From Tepidanaerobacter acetatoxydans Re1 (GTDB lineage: Bacteria; Bacillota; Thermosediminibacteria; Thermosediminibacterales; Tepidanaerobacteraceae), in assembly GCF_000328765.2 (NCBI RefSeq), contig NC_019954.2, positions 2,275,769 to 2,339,768 on the forward strand: a stretch of DNA of 64,000 bases. The letters are read 5' to 3'. Shown here piece after piece: positions 36,057-45,443 of the stretch; position 1 is the first letter of the stretch; every line of letters begins with the position of its first letter. A program made the position numbers and the translations under genes. A model generated the notes under the pieces. That model searched no databases. It saw only the letters and a list, made by a program, of their open reading frames with translations, and was not told where the DNA came from.

Positions 36057-37340
36057 TTACTTTTTATATCCCCATAAATCAAGCGCAATCTTAAGCTCGC
36101 TATGCTCTTTTGCTGCTTCATCCAAAGGTACGTCCTGCATCACAGCATCAATTGCCTGGAGCATAGCTCTTGCCCCTGCCGCTGCACCTTTCGGGTGGCC
36201 CTGGATCGAGCCGCCGGGTGCAAGTATAATATCAGTTCCCAAATCCTTAATATAGCGTTCAGCAATACCCGGGTGGACTCCGCCTCCGACTGCAGGCATT
36301 GAAGGCTTGATATTATAGTAAGGCAGTGACAATTCATTGGTTGTTTGGATATATTTTTGATATTTTAAGGGATAGCCGCCGTAGGGTGTATTCATCATCA
36401 CTATGTCTGCTCCTGCAAGTCTTGGTAGTTTACCTATAGCCAAGGGTGAACTCATTCCGTTTAGCACACCTTCATAAAACATGCCGGCACCTGCATAATG
36501 GCCTAAGATAGGTACATTTATATTTTTAGCTAAATTATGAAGCATATCATAACCCACGGCAGCAAAATTTATCATTACTGCTTGCGCGCCGGCATCAACG
36601 ACTCTTTTTGCATTGTCTAAAATTTTATCCACACTGTCGGTAATATTGACTACATAAACCGTTTTCTTACCGGTTTTCTCCAAAGCCGCTTTAGCTGCCT
36701 CATTATATTCTTTGACACGATCGACTGCTTTGCAAAAATTCGGATTGCCCAGCAGTTCGTCATCTTTTATCAAATCTACACCGCCGAGAGCTGTTTCGTA
36801 AAAAATCTTTGCTCCTACTTTAGGCGAAAATCCCGTACATGGTTTAATCATGTTTAATACCAAAGGACGATCGTAAACACCTGTAAGCTTTCGTACTCCC
36901 TCTAATCCAAAATTAGGTCCGTTAAACTGAGATGCAAAGCTTTCCGGAAACTGCAAATCCATTAGCTTTACTTGTGCGGAAGTAGATGCATCATTGCCTA
37001 GCAATGTTGTAATCATCATAGGAAATTGCGCACCAAAATTAATATAGGGATATGCAATTTGTATAAGATAAGAACATTTTTCTACATCAATTTGTGTAGA
37101 AAGCTCATACGGTGGTATGTCAATGATGCTGACTACCTTTCCCATATGATGCTCCTGCATCTCCTCCGTAATTCCAGGCACTGGAATCCAAGTACCCACT
37201 GTTTGCCCTATCGCCATTGCGGATGCTTTAGCCATTACATCTATATCTTTATCAAGCTCTATATAGTATGTTGCTAAAACATAATCTTTTTTACGTATCT
37301 CTTCATTTAAAGCGAAAATTTTGTTTCGATTCATTTGCAT
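36057..37340 (-). CDS. RuBisCO-like protein (form IV)
   Basis: 427 residues from the ATG at 37340, with GGAGG eight bases upstream. It has the two-domain RuBisCO large-subunit layout. The carbamate and metal-binding KDDE is kept (K192, D194, E195), as is the first active-site Lys (K166 in MIKPCTGFS) and the C-terminal phosphate site GGSIQGHPKGAAAGA. Changed are the second Lys of KPK (Cys), the Arg after His281, and loop 6, which has no GKLEG (MMNTPYGGYP instead). It therefore should not fix CO2. Known relatives act as enolases or isomerases in methionine salvage or as decarboxylase/hydrolases in apionate breakdown. Last gene of the operon; substrate unknown. Confidence 0.88.
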   Translation of the reverse strand: MQMNRNKIFALNEEIRKKDYVLATYYIELDKDIDVMAKASAMAIGQTVGTWIPVPGITEEMQEHHMGKVVSIIDIPPYELSTQIDVEKCSYLIQIAYPYINFGAQFPMMITTLLGNDASTSAQVKLMDLQFPESFASQFNGPNFGLEGVRKLTGVYDRPLVLNMIKPCTGFSPKVGAKIFYETALGGVDLIKDDELLGNPNFCKAVDRVKEYNEAAKAALEKTGKKTVYVVNITDSVDKILDNAKRVVDAGAQAVMINFAAVGYDMLHNLAKNINVPILGHYAGAGMFYEGVLNGMSSPLAIGKLPRLAGADIVMMNTPYGGYPLKYQKYIQTTNELSLPYYNIKPSMPAVGGGVHPGIAERYIKDLGTDIILAPGGSIQGHPKGAAAGARAMLQAIDAVMQDVPLDEAAKEHSELKIALDLWGYKK

Positions 37341-37410
37341 CTTCAAATCCTCCAATCACAATTTAAGGCGACGGCTATATGCTTGTCCTATTTGTTATAA
37401 CATTCTTGCG

Positions 37411-38289
37411 TTAGCTTAATATGCCCAATATTAAAAAACTCAGCACTGCAATTGTAAACGCAGGCATGTCAATATGTGTATCCGCATAGCTTGAAAATGT
37501 TCTTAATATAAATTCTCCCACAAGAAAAGCTATCACGCCAAATAAAGCTCCTAAAAATACACTTCCAAAGGCAATAGTTGCATAACCGGTAATCATAGAA
37601 ATATGATGCGTTACCGGAAAATCTAGACCAAAATATAAAAAGATAAGAGAGCACGCGCTTATTACAAAACCTATATTATTTATGTTTAACGTATAACAAG
37701 CATAAGCAACTACTGCACTAAAGCCAAATGACCATATTAAAGAAAATATTAGTTGTTGCGGCTCAAAAGCATAACGGTTAACATTTTCGGGTTTTTTCCC
37801 AAATAAGCCGGTAGTGCCTATTAAAAGTCTACAAACAACACCTAAGGTTAATACTGTAAATCCAATAGTATCTATTGGTAAATGTAAGATTTCTGCATAA
37901 AAATAGTTTACTATTAATCCTAATATCCCGAATATTCCTCCTGCTAAAATTACTAAAGGATCTTTTGTTTTAAAAATCGGCGTCAGTGTATCGCAGCCAT
38001 CAACATATTGTTGTGATTTAGCTAAACATTCCTCTGTCCCTTCCGACTCTAAATTTTTCTTTATTTTACCCGAAAGGGCTGCTGCTGCAACGCCTCCGGC
38101 AAAAGCCACATGTGGACCGAAAAATGGCCCGAAGGCAATATTATTTAGTATAGCATCTCCGCCTCCTGATAATGATACTACTATACCGGCAAGCCCCATT
38201 AAACCTGTGAATATAAAGGCCGTGGTGCCTCCGATTAAACTACCAAAAACTCCTCCACCAAAAGCAGCTAAAATTGATACAATATCCAT
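37411..38289 (-). CDS. polytopic membrane protein, candidate transporter
   Basis: 292 residues from the ATG at 38289, with GGGG in front. About eight hydrophobic segments are visible, the first pair rich in Gly (AAFGGGVFGSLIGGTTAF and FGPHVAFAGGVAAAALSG), which is reminiscent of transporters with re-entrant loops. A polar loop of about 30 residues with CDTL follows the third segment. I do not recognise the family. No other permease is found among the nine genes, so the simplest inference is that it imports the operon's substrate. Confidence 0.7.
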   Translation of the reverse strand: MDIVSILAAFGGGVFGSLIGGTTAFIFTGLMGLAGIVVSLSGGGDAILNNIAFGPFFGPHVAFAGGVAAAALSGKIKKNLESEGTEECLAKSQQYVDGCDTLTPIFKTKDPLVILAGGIFGILGLIVNYFYAEILHLPIDTIGFTVLTLGVVCRLLIGTTGLFGKKPENVNRYAFEPQQLIFSLIWSFGFSAVVAYACYTLNINNIGFVISACSLIFLYFGLDFPVTHHISMITGYATIAFGSVFLGALFGVIAFLVGEFILRTFSSYADTHIDMPAFTIAVLSFLILGILS

Positions 38290-38316
38290 TGCGATATCCC
38301 CTTTCATTGTTGAATT

Positions 38317-39849
38317 TTATCGTTTAATTTGACTCATTTTATCCCATACATCCCAATTTGTTGTATAAATTTCTTTGTATATATTATATAATGTCTGATA
38401 TTCCTTATAATTTGACATATTCGGCTCATATTCGCGTTCCATTTTTACCATGTTATTAATTGCCTCTTCGTAACTGTCAAAATATTCAATTGCCACTGCT
38501 GCATTTATTACAGCGCCTTTAGCACCAAATTCACTTCCTCTTGGAATTTTTATTACTCTGCCTATGGCATCTGAAAACATCTGGCACCAAAACTCACTAG
38601 AAGCTCCTCCGCCTGAGAGATGGATTTCCTTTATATTCCCCGGCATATGTTTATAGCAATCTAGCATTGACATTGCAACACCTTCATAGACAGCTCTTAG
38701 TAAGTCATACTTATCATTGTCTAAATTTATACCCATAAATTGGGCTTTTGCCGTAGGCTTTACAAAAGGTGCACGCTCACCGCCGGGACTAATATATGGA
38801 TGATAAATTATTCCGTTGGAACCTATAGGGATACTACTTATTTTATCTTCAAAATAAGTATATAAATCAATATCTAATATTTCTGCTGCATCCTTTTCAG
38901 CCTTAGCTAGTTCTTCGATAAACCAGTCTAAGTTTGGAGTTCCATTCATTGCGCCAAAAGCTCTCATCCATTTATTCGGAATGCCGTGCACAACAGTCAT
39001 TCCTACGTTTAATGGAGATATATCCGGTTTGTCCATTGTTACTTCGTTAAAGCATGTTGTCCCAATAATTGAACATGCAACTCCATCATCAATGGCATTA
39101 ACGCCTATTGCCGTAGAGATAACATCAAATGGTCCAACTACTAACGGTGTTCCCTTTTTTAAACCTGTAATTTCCGCAACTTCATCAGTAATGTAAGATA
39201 CAGCCTTTCTTGCCGGTATAACCTTTGGAAGCACTCCCTTCATATCGCCAATTCCAAAGTAAGCTAATACCTCATCGGAATACTCTTTTTTCACTATATC
39301 AAAAAATGGCAGAGATGCATCCGATTCATCAGTTGCAATATCTCCTGTAAGTTTAAACCTTAACCAATCTTTGCAGTAAAAGGCGTATGCTATTTTAGAT
39401 GCATTTTCAGGCTCATTGTCTTTTAACCATCTTAATATAGCACCTTGAGCTCCCGGAAATAATGCTGAGCCACAAATATTGTAAACTTTTTCAGCGATAC
39501 CATTTTCTTGCCATTCTTTGATTAAGTTAGCAGCTCTGCCATCTGACCATAATATAGCATTTCTTACCGGGTTTCCATCTTTGTCTATCATCCAGCATCC
39601 GTCACCTTGAGCTGTAAGGCCTATTGCTATAATATCTTCCGAAGATATTCCGGAGCTCAAGATTAAATTGCTTAAAGACTTAATTGTGGCTATATAAACA
39701 GAGTCCATATTCTGTTCGGACCAATTAGGTTTAGGTGATAAAACTTGTGTCTTCTGCTTTGATACGTAAATCTCTTCTCCATTTGTATCAAATACCACAC
39801 TTTTTACTATGGAAGTGCCCGCATCAATACCAACAAAGTATTTACTCAT
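38317..39849 (-). CDS. FGGY-family carbohydrate kinase, EryA/xylulokinase-like
   Basis: 510 residues. The phosphate-binding GIDAGTS and the stretch TAQGDGCWMIDKDG...ILWSDGRA are typical of FGGY kinases; the QGDG...LWSDGRA form resembles erythritol kinases and some pentulokinases. The C-terminal ATP site has HLSGGGASSEFWCQ. It phosphorylates a polyol or ketose; the exact substrate is open. It is 16 bases from glpK, an unusual pairing of two FGGY kinases in one operon. Confidence 0.88.
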   Translation of the reverse strand: MSKYFVGIDAGTSIVKSVVFDTNGEEIYVSKQKTQVLSPKPNWSEQNMDSVYIATIKSLSNLILSSGISSEDIIAIGLTAQGDGCWMIDKDGNPVRNAILWSDGRAANLIKEWQENGIAEKVYNICGSALFPGAQGAILRWLKDNEPENASKIAYAFYCKDWLRFKLTGDIATDESDASLPFFDIVKKEYSDEVLAYFGIGDMKGVLPKVIPARKAVSYITDEVAEITGLKKGTPLVVGPFDVISTAIGVNAIDDGVACSIIGTTCFNEVTMDKPDISPLNVGMTVVHGIPNKWMRAFGAMNGTPNLDWFIEELAKAEKDAAEILDIDLYTYFEDKISSIPIGSNGIIYHPYISPGGERAPFVKPTAKAQFMGINLDNDKYDLLRAVYEGVAMSMLDCYKHMPGNIKEIHLSGGGASSEFWCQMFSDAIGRVIKIPRGSEFGAKGAVINAAVAIEYFDSYEEAINNMVKMEREYEPNMSNYKEYQTLYNIYKEIYTTNWDVWDKMSQIKR

Positions 39850-39865
39850 TCTATCCTCTCCATTT

Positions 39866-41353
39866 TTATTTTTTTAGCCATCCCCTAGCATGTTCTACAG
39901 CATGTTTCCAGTTACTATATAATTCTTCGCGCTTATCTTTCTGCATACTCGGATAAAATTCCTTGTCAATTTTCCACAATTGCTTTATCTCATTTTCGTC
40001 TTTCCATATACCAATTCCCAAACCAGCCATGTATGCCGCTCCTAAAGATGTAGTCTCAATATCCTTAGGCCTAATCACAGGACAATTTAATATGTCAGCT
40101 TGAAATTGCATTAAAAAGTTATTTTTAGCCGCCCCGCCATCTACTTTTAAACATTTAAGTTTTATCGCTGATTTACTCTCTATTTCATCTAATAAATCCC
40201 TTGTTTGATACGCCAGCGACTCTAGTGTGGCTCTTACCAAATGCGCTTTTGTTGCATTTGATGTCAAGCCTATAATCATGCCTCGTGCATACATGTCCCA
40301 ATGCGGTGCACCTAATCCGGTAAATGCAGGAACAAAGTAGACACCCGCATTATCTTCTACTGATTTTGCCAGTTCTTCGGTTTCGGATGAGCTGCTTATC
40401 AAATTAAGATTATCGCGCAACCATTGAATTGCTGAACCTGCCGTAAAAATGCTTGCACCCATAGAATACTTCACTTCATTATTATAGCCCCATGCCAACG
40501 TTAAAAGTCCTTTATCAGTAAATACGGGTTTAGTACCTGTAAACATCAACGGCACGCAACTGGTTCCATATGTATTTTTTGTATCGCCTTCTTCGAAGCA
40601 GGTCTGACCAAAGAGCGCCGCTTGCTGATCACCGGCTATGCCAGTTATAGGAATCTCTTTCCCAAAAAGCTTTTTATCGGTATATCCAAATAACCCCACA
40701 GAAGGTTTTACCTCTGGAAGCATATTAGCAGGAATATCCATTATTTTAAGTAATTCTTCATCCCATTTAATGTCCTTTACATTAAACAGCATAGTCCTTG
40801 AGGCATTAGAAAAATCAGTTGCATGGACATTGCCGCCTGTTAAATTCCATAAAAGCCAGCTATCTATTGTCCCGAAAAGCACCTCATCTCTGTCAACTTT
40901 TTCCTTGACGCCATCCACGTTATCCATAATCCATCTGATTTTAGTTGCCGAATAAACCGGGTCAATGATTAAGCCTGTTTTTTTATTAAATATTTCATTA
41001 TAACCTTTGGAAATAAGGTCTTGACATATATCCGTAGTTCTTCTACATGCCCACACAATCGAATTATATAATGGCTTACCGGTATTTTTATCCCAGAGTG
41101 TTGTAGTTTCTCTTTGATTTGTAATTCCTATAGCTGAAATATCTTTCCCCGACATGTTTGCATTTGCCAAAACCCTTTTAGTTACATCTAATGTAACATC
41201 CCAAATTTCCATAGGATCATGTTCCACCCACCCGGGTTTTGGGTATATCTGCCTAAATTCCTTGTATTCCATAAACAGTCGCTCGCCGTGCTCATCAAAG
41301 ATTATAGCCCTCGAACCGGTTGTACCTTGGTCAATAACTAGAATACGACCCAT
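39866..41353 (-). CDS. glpK: glycerol kinase
   Basis: 495 residues from the ATG at 41353 (MGRILVIDQGTTGSR), with GGAGGG upstream. GlpK signatures are DQGTTGSR, ITNQRETT, WACRRT and DGGAAKNNFLMQFQADIL. It makes glycerol 3-phosphate for the GlpA-like dehydrogenase upstream in the same operon, although another polyol could be its true substrate in this context. Confidence 0.9.
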   Translation of the reverse strand: MGRILVIDQGTTGSRAIIFDEHGERLFMEYKEFRQIYPKPGWVEHDPMEIWDVTLDVTKRVLANANMSGKDISAIGITNQRETTTLWDKNTGKPLYNSIVWACRRTTDICQDLISKGYNEIFNKKTGLIIDPVYSATKIRWIMDNVDGVKEKVDRDEVLFGTIDSWLLWNLTGGNVHATDFSNASRTMLFNVKDIKWDEELLKIMDIPANMLPEVKPSVGLFGYTDKKLFGKEIPITGIAGDQQAALFGQTCFEEGDTKNTYGTSCVPLMFTGTKPVFTDKGLLTLAWGYNNEVKYSMGASIFTAGSAIQWLRDNLNLISSSSETEELAKSVEDNAGVYFVPAFTGLGAPHWDMYARGMIIGLTSNATKAHLVRATLESLAYQTRDLLDEIESKSAIKLKCLKVDGGAAKNNFLMQFQADILNCPVIRPKDIETTSLGAAYMAGLGIGIWKDENEIKQLWKIDKEFYPSMQKDKREELYSNWKHAVEHARGWLKK

Positions 41354-41397
41354 AAACACCCTCCTTGGAATAAAATATTTTGACACCTACTTGAAAA

Positions 41398-41766
41398 TTA
41401 AATACTAGCAGGAATGCTCCTTGATGCTATAATATGGACACCGCTATTTAAAATGTTCGCAATTACCACATCCCCTCGTTTTATTGGAGGTGTAACTTTG
41501 TAACCTCTTGTGATTTTTGCTGCCTCTTGCAACATATCCTTAGGCAGCGGAGCGCTGGAACGAACCGGCAAAAGCAAATGCTCGCTATCCTTTATTAAGA
41601 CTGTTGTTGTGAGTATCCTTCTGGGATCCGTCATTTCAATTTGAGCATAGTCTATACCTTTCTTGCAGCTGTTCCCCTGTATTTTTATGATTTTATCATC
41701 TTGCAAGCTTATACTTAAATTGCACTCCTTGGGGCAAGATGTACATATCAATTGCGTATCAGCCAT
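41398..41766 (-). CDS. DUF1667 protein of the anaerobic glycerol-phosphate dehydrogenase set
   Basis: 122 residues with an N-terminal cysteine cluster CTSCPKEC and a fourth Cys in GNSCKKG, probably an iron-sulfur or zinc site, followed by a small beta domain. DUF1667 proteins regularly follow a GlpA-like and an FAD/NAD oxidoreductase gene, as here, and probably form a complex with them. Its start directly follows the stop of the upstream gene. Confidence 0.87.
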   Translation of the reverse strand: MADTQLICTSCPKECNLSISLQDDKIIKIQGNSCKKGIDYAQIEMTDPRRILTTTVLIKDSEHLLLPVRSSAPLPKDMLQEAAKITRGYKVTPPIKRGDVVIANILNSGVHIIASRSIPASI

Positions 41767-43023
41767 TTAAACCTCCTCCTTGACATCAACAACTATTTCA
41801 TCGAGCATATTATTTAATAAGTTCTTCGAAATGCGGATATTTTCCATTTTATTCGGCTTAAAATTTGTGTTTTTGCCTTCAAATATAACTTTATCCCCTG
41901 ATTTTAATATTAAACGTCCGTTTACTATAGGTCTTTTTACTCTAAAGAACATATTTACTTTTCCTATATCATCGTCCTTATAAATACAGTTAGGCACAGT
42001 ATATCTAATTTCATTTCCCGTTTTCACTGTTATCTTAAGGCTGTCGATTTTCCCGTTTTGTGCAAACAATGCCGCATTTTTCCCGGCAAACTCTGCTTCT
42101 TTAGTCACATTATCTACAAGGTCATGTACATGAAGAACATTACCACATGCAAAAATACCCGGAATATTTGTCTCTAGCTTGTCGCTTACTATTGGACCGT
42201 TGGTAGTGTCATTTAATATGACACCTGCATTTAAAGAAAGTTCATTTTCTGGTATTAACCCAACAGATAACAATAATGTATCACATTCAATCCTCTCTTC
42301 GGTGCCGTTAATCGGCTCACCATTAGAATCTACTTTTGCCACTTCCACAGCCTCAAGTCTTTTTTTGCCATAGATGTTGGTGACCGTCATAGATAAATGA
42401 AGTGGTATATTGAAGTCTTCAAGACAATGCTTAATGTTTCTATAAAGTCCGTTTGGGTAAGGCATTATTTCATATACTCCTACTACTTTAATTCCTTCTA
42501 GGGTTAATCTTCTAGCCATAATAAGCCCTATGTCTCCAGAACCTAATATTACAGCTTTGTTCCCAGGTTTTAAATTTTCTATATTGATATATCTTTGAGC
42601 TTGGCCCGCCGTAAATATCCCAGAAGGCCTAAATCCCGGCGTCATTATGGCACCCCTTGGTCTTTCCCTGCATCCCATTGCAAGCACCACGGCCTTAGCA
42701 TTTATTTGCATTAATCCGTTTTTGTTAAAAGCTATTATGTTTTTATCAGTTGATAAATTGATAACCATAGTATTTAAAAAAACATCAATATCTGTGTCAT
42801 TGACCATTTCAATAAACTTTTCAGCATATTCCGGACCTGTTAACTCACTTCTAAAGTATTGCAATCCAAAGCCGCTGTGTATACATTGGTTTAGTATACC
42901 GCCCAGCTCTTCATTTCTTTCTAATATCGCAACTTTTGCACCGGTCTTATAAGCTTCTAAAGCAGCTGCCAACCCTGCAGGCCCTCCTCCAATAACCGCT
43001 ACATCATAAGTTAATGCTTCCAT
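41767..43023 (-). CDS. FAD/NAD(P)-dependent oxidoreductase partner of the GlpA-like protein
   Basis: 418 residues. FAD-binding GGGPAGLAAALEAY, the GGILNQCIHSGFGL stretch, and a second dinucleotide motif GSGDIGLIMARRL place it in the pyridine-nucleotide:disulfide reductase class. The C-terminal domain lacks the Cys pair of true disulfide reductases. In clostridial operons with GlpA and DUF1667 it is thought to pass electrons from sn-glycerol-3-phosphate oxidation to an acceptor. Confidence 0.85.
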   Translation of the reverse strand: MEALTYDVAVIGGGPAGLAAALEAYKTGAKVAILERNEELGGILNQCIHSGFGLQYFRSELTGPEYAEKFIEMVNDTDIDVFLNTMVINLSTDKNIIAFNKNGLMQINAKAVVLAMGCRERPRGAIMTPGFRPSGIFTAGQAQRYINIENLKPGNKAVILGSGDIGLIMARRLTLEGIKVVGVYEIMPYPNGLYRNIKHCLEDFNIPLHLSMTVTNIYGKKRLEAVEVAKVDSNGEPINGTEERIECDTLLLSVGLIPENELSLNAGVILNDTTNGPIVSDKLETNIPGIFACGNVLHVHDLVDNVTKEAEFAGKNAALFAQNGKIDSLKITVKTGNEIRYTVPNCIYKDDDIGKVNMFFRVKRPIVNGRLILKSGDKVIFEGKNTNFKPNKMENIRISKNLLNNMLDEIVVDVKEEV

Positions 43024-43056
43024 TTTCTAAAACCTCCCACCTTGCAAATTAGTTAA

Positions 43057-44502
43057 CTACTGTTTTAATAGCCCAAACACTATATTAGAATCTTTTTCAT
43101 CTAAAGCAATTCTATCTTTTGGGAGATTTAGCTCTCGTGACAGAATTGATAATACTTTATGCTGACAAAATCCACTTTGGCAACGGCCCATACCCGCTCT
43201 TGTTCTCCTTTTAACGCCATCTATGGTAAGTGCTCCAACAGGTCTCCTAATAGAATCAATTATCTCTCCTTCAGTCACATATTCACACCTGCAAACTATT
43301 TGCCCATATTTAGGATCCTTCTTGATTAAATTATTTTTCTCCTCTTCACTTAATTCACTAAAATCTACAGGTGCTTGCCTGTATTCATTAAAGTCTGACT
43401 TTTCTTTTAGTTCTAATCCTTCATTAGATAGTATATCTCTCACATATTCAGCAATAGCAGGTGATGCCGCAACACCTGGCGATTGAATACCTGCCACACT
43501 TATAAATCCCCTCACATCTTTTGAAGCTCCGATATAAAAATCATCATTATTATCAATTGCAACAGGCCTTAACCCGGCAAATTCCCTTATAACTTTACGT
43601 GGATTAATCTTAGGTGCAAGCAATTTGGCACCATTTAGAAGTTGGTCTATCTCATCTTTTTTTGTTGAGGTATCTTCTTTATCTTCTACCATTTCAGCCG
43701 TAGAACCGATTATTATATTACCCGCTATAGTCGGTATAACAGCTATACCTTTTGTGTGACTGCTTGGAATTGGAAACATTACAGTATTTAAGTCGATATC
43801 CATTGATTTATCAAAAATTAGCAATGAACCATGTCTAGGATTTATTGTATAATCATGAATTTTCAGCATATTTGCTATTTTGTCTGCATATACCCCTGCC
43901 GCATTAACAACATACCGTGACCTATATTGACTTTTAGGTGTCGTTATAACAAAATCATTTCCTATTTTTTCAATGTCAACTACTTCTTGGCCTCTAAAGA
44001 TTTCACAACCATTTTCAAAGGCATTTTCTGCAAACGCTATTGCTACCTCAAACGGCTCAACGATACCTGCGCCTGGAGCATATAAAGCATATTTTGCATC
44101 CGGATTAATGTTCGGCTCTATTTTTCTCATTTCATCTTGACTTATTATCCTGATATTTGGAACACCATTTTTTTTGCCATTTTCTAATAGCTTTTTTAAA
44201 TATGCTAAATCATCATCATTAAAGCCTACAACGAAAGACCCGGTATTTTTAAAATTAAAACCTAAATTTTTAGATAGTTTGGGGTACATTAAGTTTCCTT
44301 TAACATTTAATTTGCCTTTTAATGTTGAAGGAGCTGGATCGTATCCGGCATGTACAACTCCGCCATTACCCTTTGTAGTCCCAGCGCCCACATCAAGTTT
44401 TGACTCCAGTAAAGCAGTTTTTATTTTATATTTTGACAACTCACGTGCAACAGCAGTTCCAACAATTCCACCGCCTATAACTACTACATCATAATCTTGC
44501 AT
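43057..44502 (-). CDS. GlpA-like FAD-dependent polyol-phosphate dehydrogenase
   Basis: 481 residues from the ATG at 44502. A DAO-type FAD domain starts VVVIGGGIVGTAVARELS, and a C-terminal BFD-like [2Fe-2S] domain shows CRCEYV and CQSGFCQ. This is the anaerobic glycerol-3-phosphate dehydrogenase architecture (GlpA/GlpO-like). The EryB erythritol-phosphate dehydrogenase belongs to the same wider family, so with two FGGY kinases in the operon either glycerol 3-phosphate or a tetritol phosphate could be the substrate. Confidence 0.85.
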   Translation of the reverse strand: MQDYDVVVIGGGIVGTAVARELSKYKIKTALLESKLDVGAGTTKGNGGVVHAGYDPAPSTLKGKLNVKGNLMYPKLSKNLGFNFKNTGSFVVGFNDDDLAYLKKLLENGKKNGVPNIRIISQDEMRKIEPNINPDAKYALYAPGAGIVEPFEVAIAFAENAFENGCEIFRGQEVVDIEKIGNDFVITTPKSQYRSRYVVNAAGVYADKIANMLKIHDYTINPRHGSLLIFDKSMDIDLNTVMFPIPSSHTKGIAVIPTIAGNIIIGSTAEMVEDKEDTSTKKDEIDQLLNGAKLLAPKINPRKVIREFAGLRPVAIDNNDDFYIGASKDVRGFISVAGIQSPGVAASPAIAEYVRDILSNEGLELKEKSDFNEYRQAPVDFSELSEEEKNNLIKKDPKYGQIVCRCEYVTEGEIIDSIRRPVGALTIDGVKRRTRAGMGRCQSGFCQHKVLSILSRELNLPKDRIALDEKDSNIVFGLLKQ

Positions 44503-44576
44503 TTTTGTTCCCCCTAACGCTTTTATCAAATGGCTTGTCCGCTTTTATCAAAATAAACAAAAATGTTAATTTGCAT

Positions 44577-45380
44577 CTAATTCAGCTTAAGCTTTTTTAA
44601 AAATGTCGGCAGCACATTTCGAATAATTATATTAAAATTATCAGCATCCCATGCACTTCGACCAATAAACAATCCGTCGATATACGGCATCTGTATAAGG
44701 TCTGCGGCATTTTGATTGTTGACACTGCCGCCATAGAGCACCGGAATATTTCTGCCTAAAGTTTCCCCGAATAGCTCTATAAGTGTGTCTTTTATCACCT
44801 TATGCTTTTCGTTTGCGTATTCCTTTGATGCCGGAATACCGTCTACACCTATTGCCCAAACTGGCTCATATGCAATCCAAATATTTTTTGCCTGTTCTGG
44901 TGTAACCTTATCTAGACCCATTTTAATTTGTATCTTTAAAATTTCATCAGATATTCCCTTTTCCTTTTGTTCGATTGTCTCACCAATACAGAGAAGTGGC
45001 GTAAAATTATGTCTTAACGCACATAATACCTTTTTGTTTTCTTCTACATCAGTTTCTTTAAAAATAAGCCTCCTCTCCGAATGACCGATTTGCACAATTT
45101 GCACACCGATTTCTTTAAGCATCAGCGGCGAAATCTCTCCGGTAAATTGACCCCGGTCTTCCCAACACATATTTTGTGCGCCTAAAGAAATGCTCTCTTT
45201 CGGAACTGATTTCCTTGCAGAGTTTAGAGCCGTATATGATGGGATAACAAATAACTCCATGTTTTTGCGAGAAATATCTAGTGTTAATCCATGAAGTTTT
45301 GTTAAAAAATCTGTAGTTTGAGAAATGTTCATATACATTTTCGTATTTGTGCCTATATACAATTTCCCCATTTTATTCAT
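44577..45380 (-). CDS. triosephosphate-isomerase-like isomerase, possibly acting on tetrulose phosphate
   Basis: 267 residues with all catalytic residues of TPI: Lys14 (TNTKMY), His100 (GHSERR) and Glu172 (AYEPVWAIG), and the phosphate loop GGSVN. The N-terminal motif is GTNTKMYMN rather than the usual GNWKMN, and the gene is not with gap/pgk/pgm, so it is likely a specialised paralogue. Such paralogues (EryH/TpiA2, LerI) isomerise L-erythrulose phosphate in tetritol breakdown. A true TPI role remains possible. Confidence 0.85.
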   Translation of the reverse strand: MNKMGKLYIGTNTKMYMNISQTTDFLTKLHGLTLDISRKNMELFVIPSYTALNSARKSVPKESISLGAQNMCWEDRGQFTGEISPLMLKEIGVQIVQIGHSERRLIFKETDVEENKKVLCALRHNFTPLLCIGETIEQKEKGISDEILKIQIKMGLDKVTPEQAKNIWIAYEPVWAIGVDGIPASKEYANEKHKVIKDTLIELFGETLGRNIPVLYGGSVNNQNAADLIQMPYIDGLFIGRSAWDADNFNIIIRNVLPTFLKKLKLN

Positions 45381-45443
45381 GTAATCCCTCTTTTAATCCC
45401 TCTTTGTACCTTTATGTCATATAGCACTTAACATTAAAGCCTT

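Noticed and set aside
36057..37340. True carbon-fixing RuBisCO
   Set aside because: Loop 6 lysine and other substrate-contacting residues are missing and there is no phosphoribulokinase nearby.
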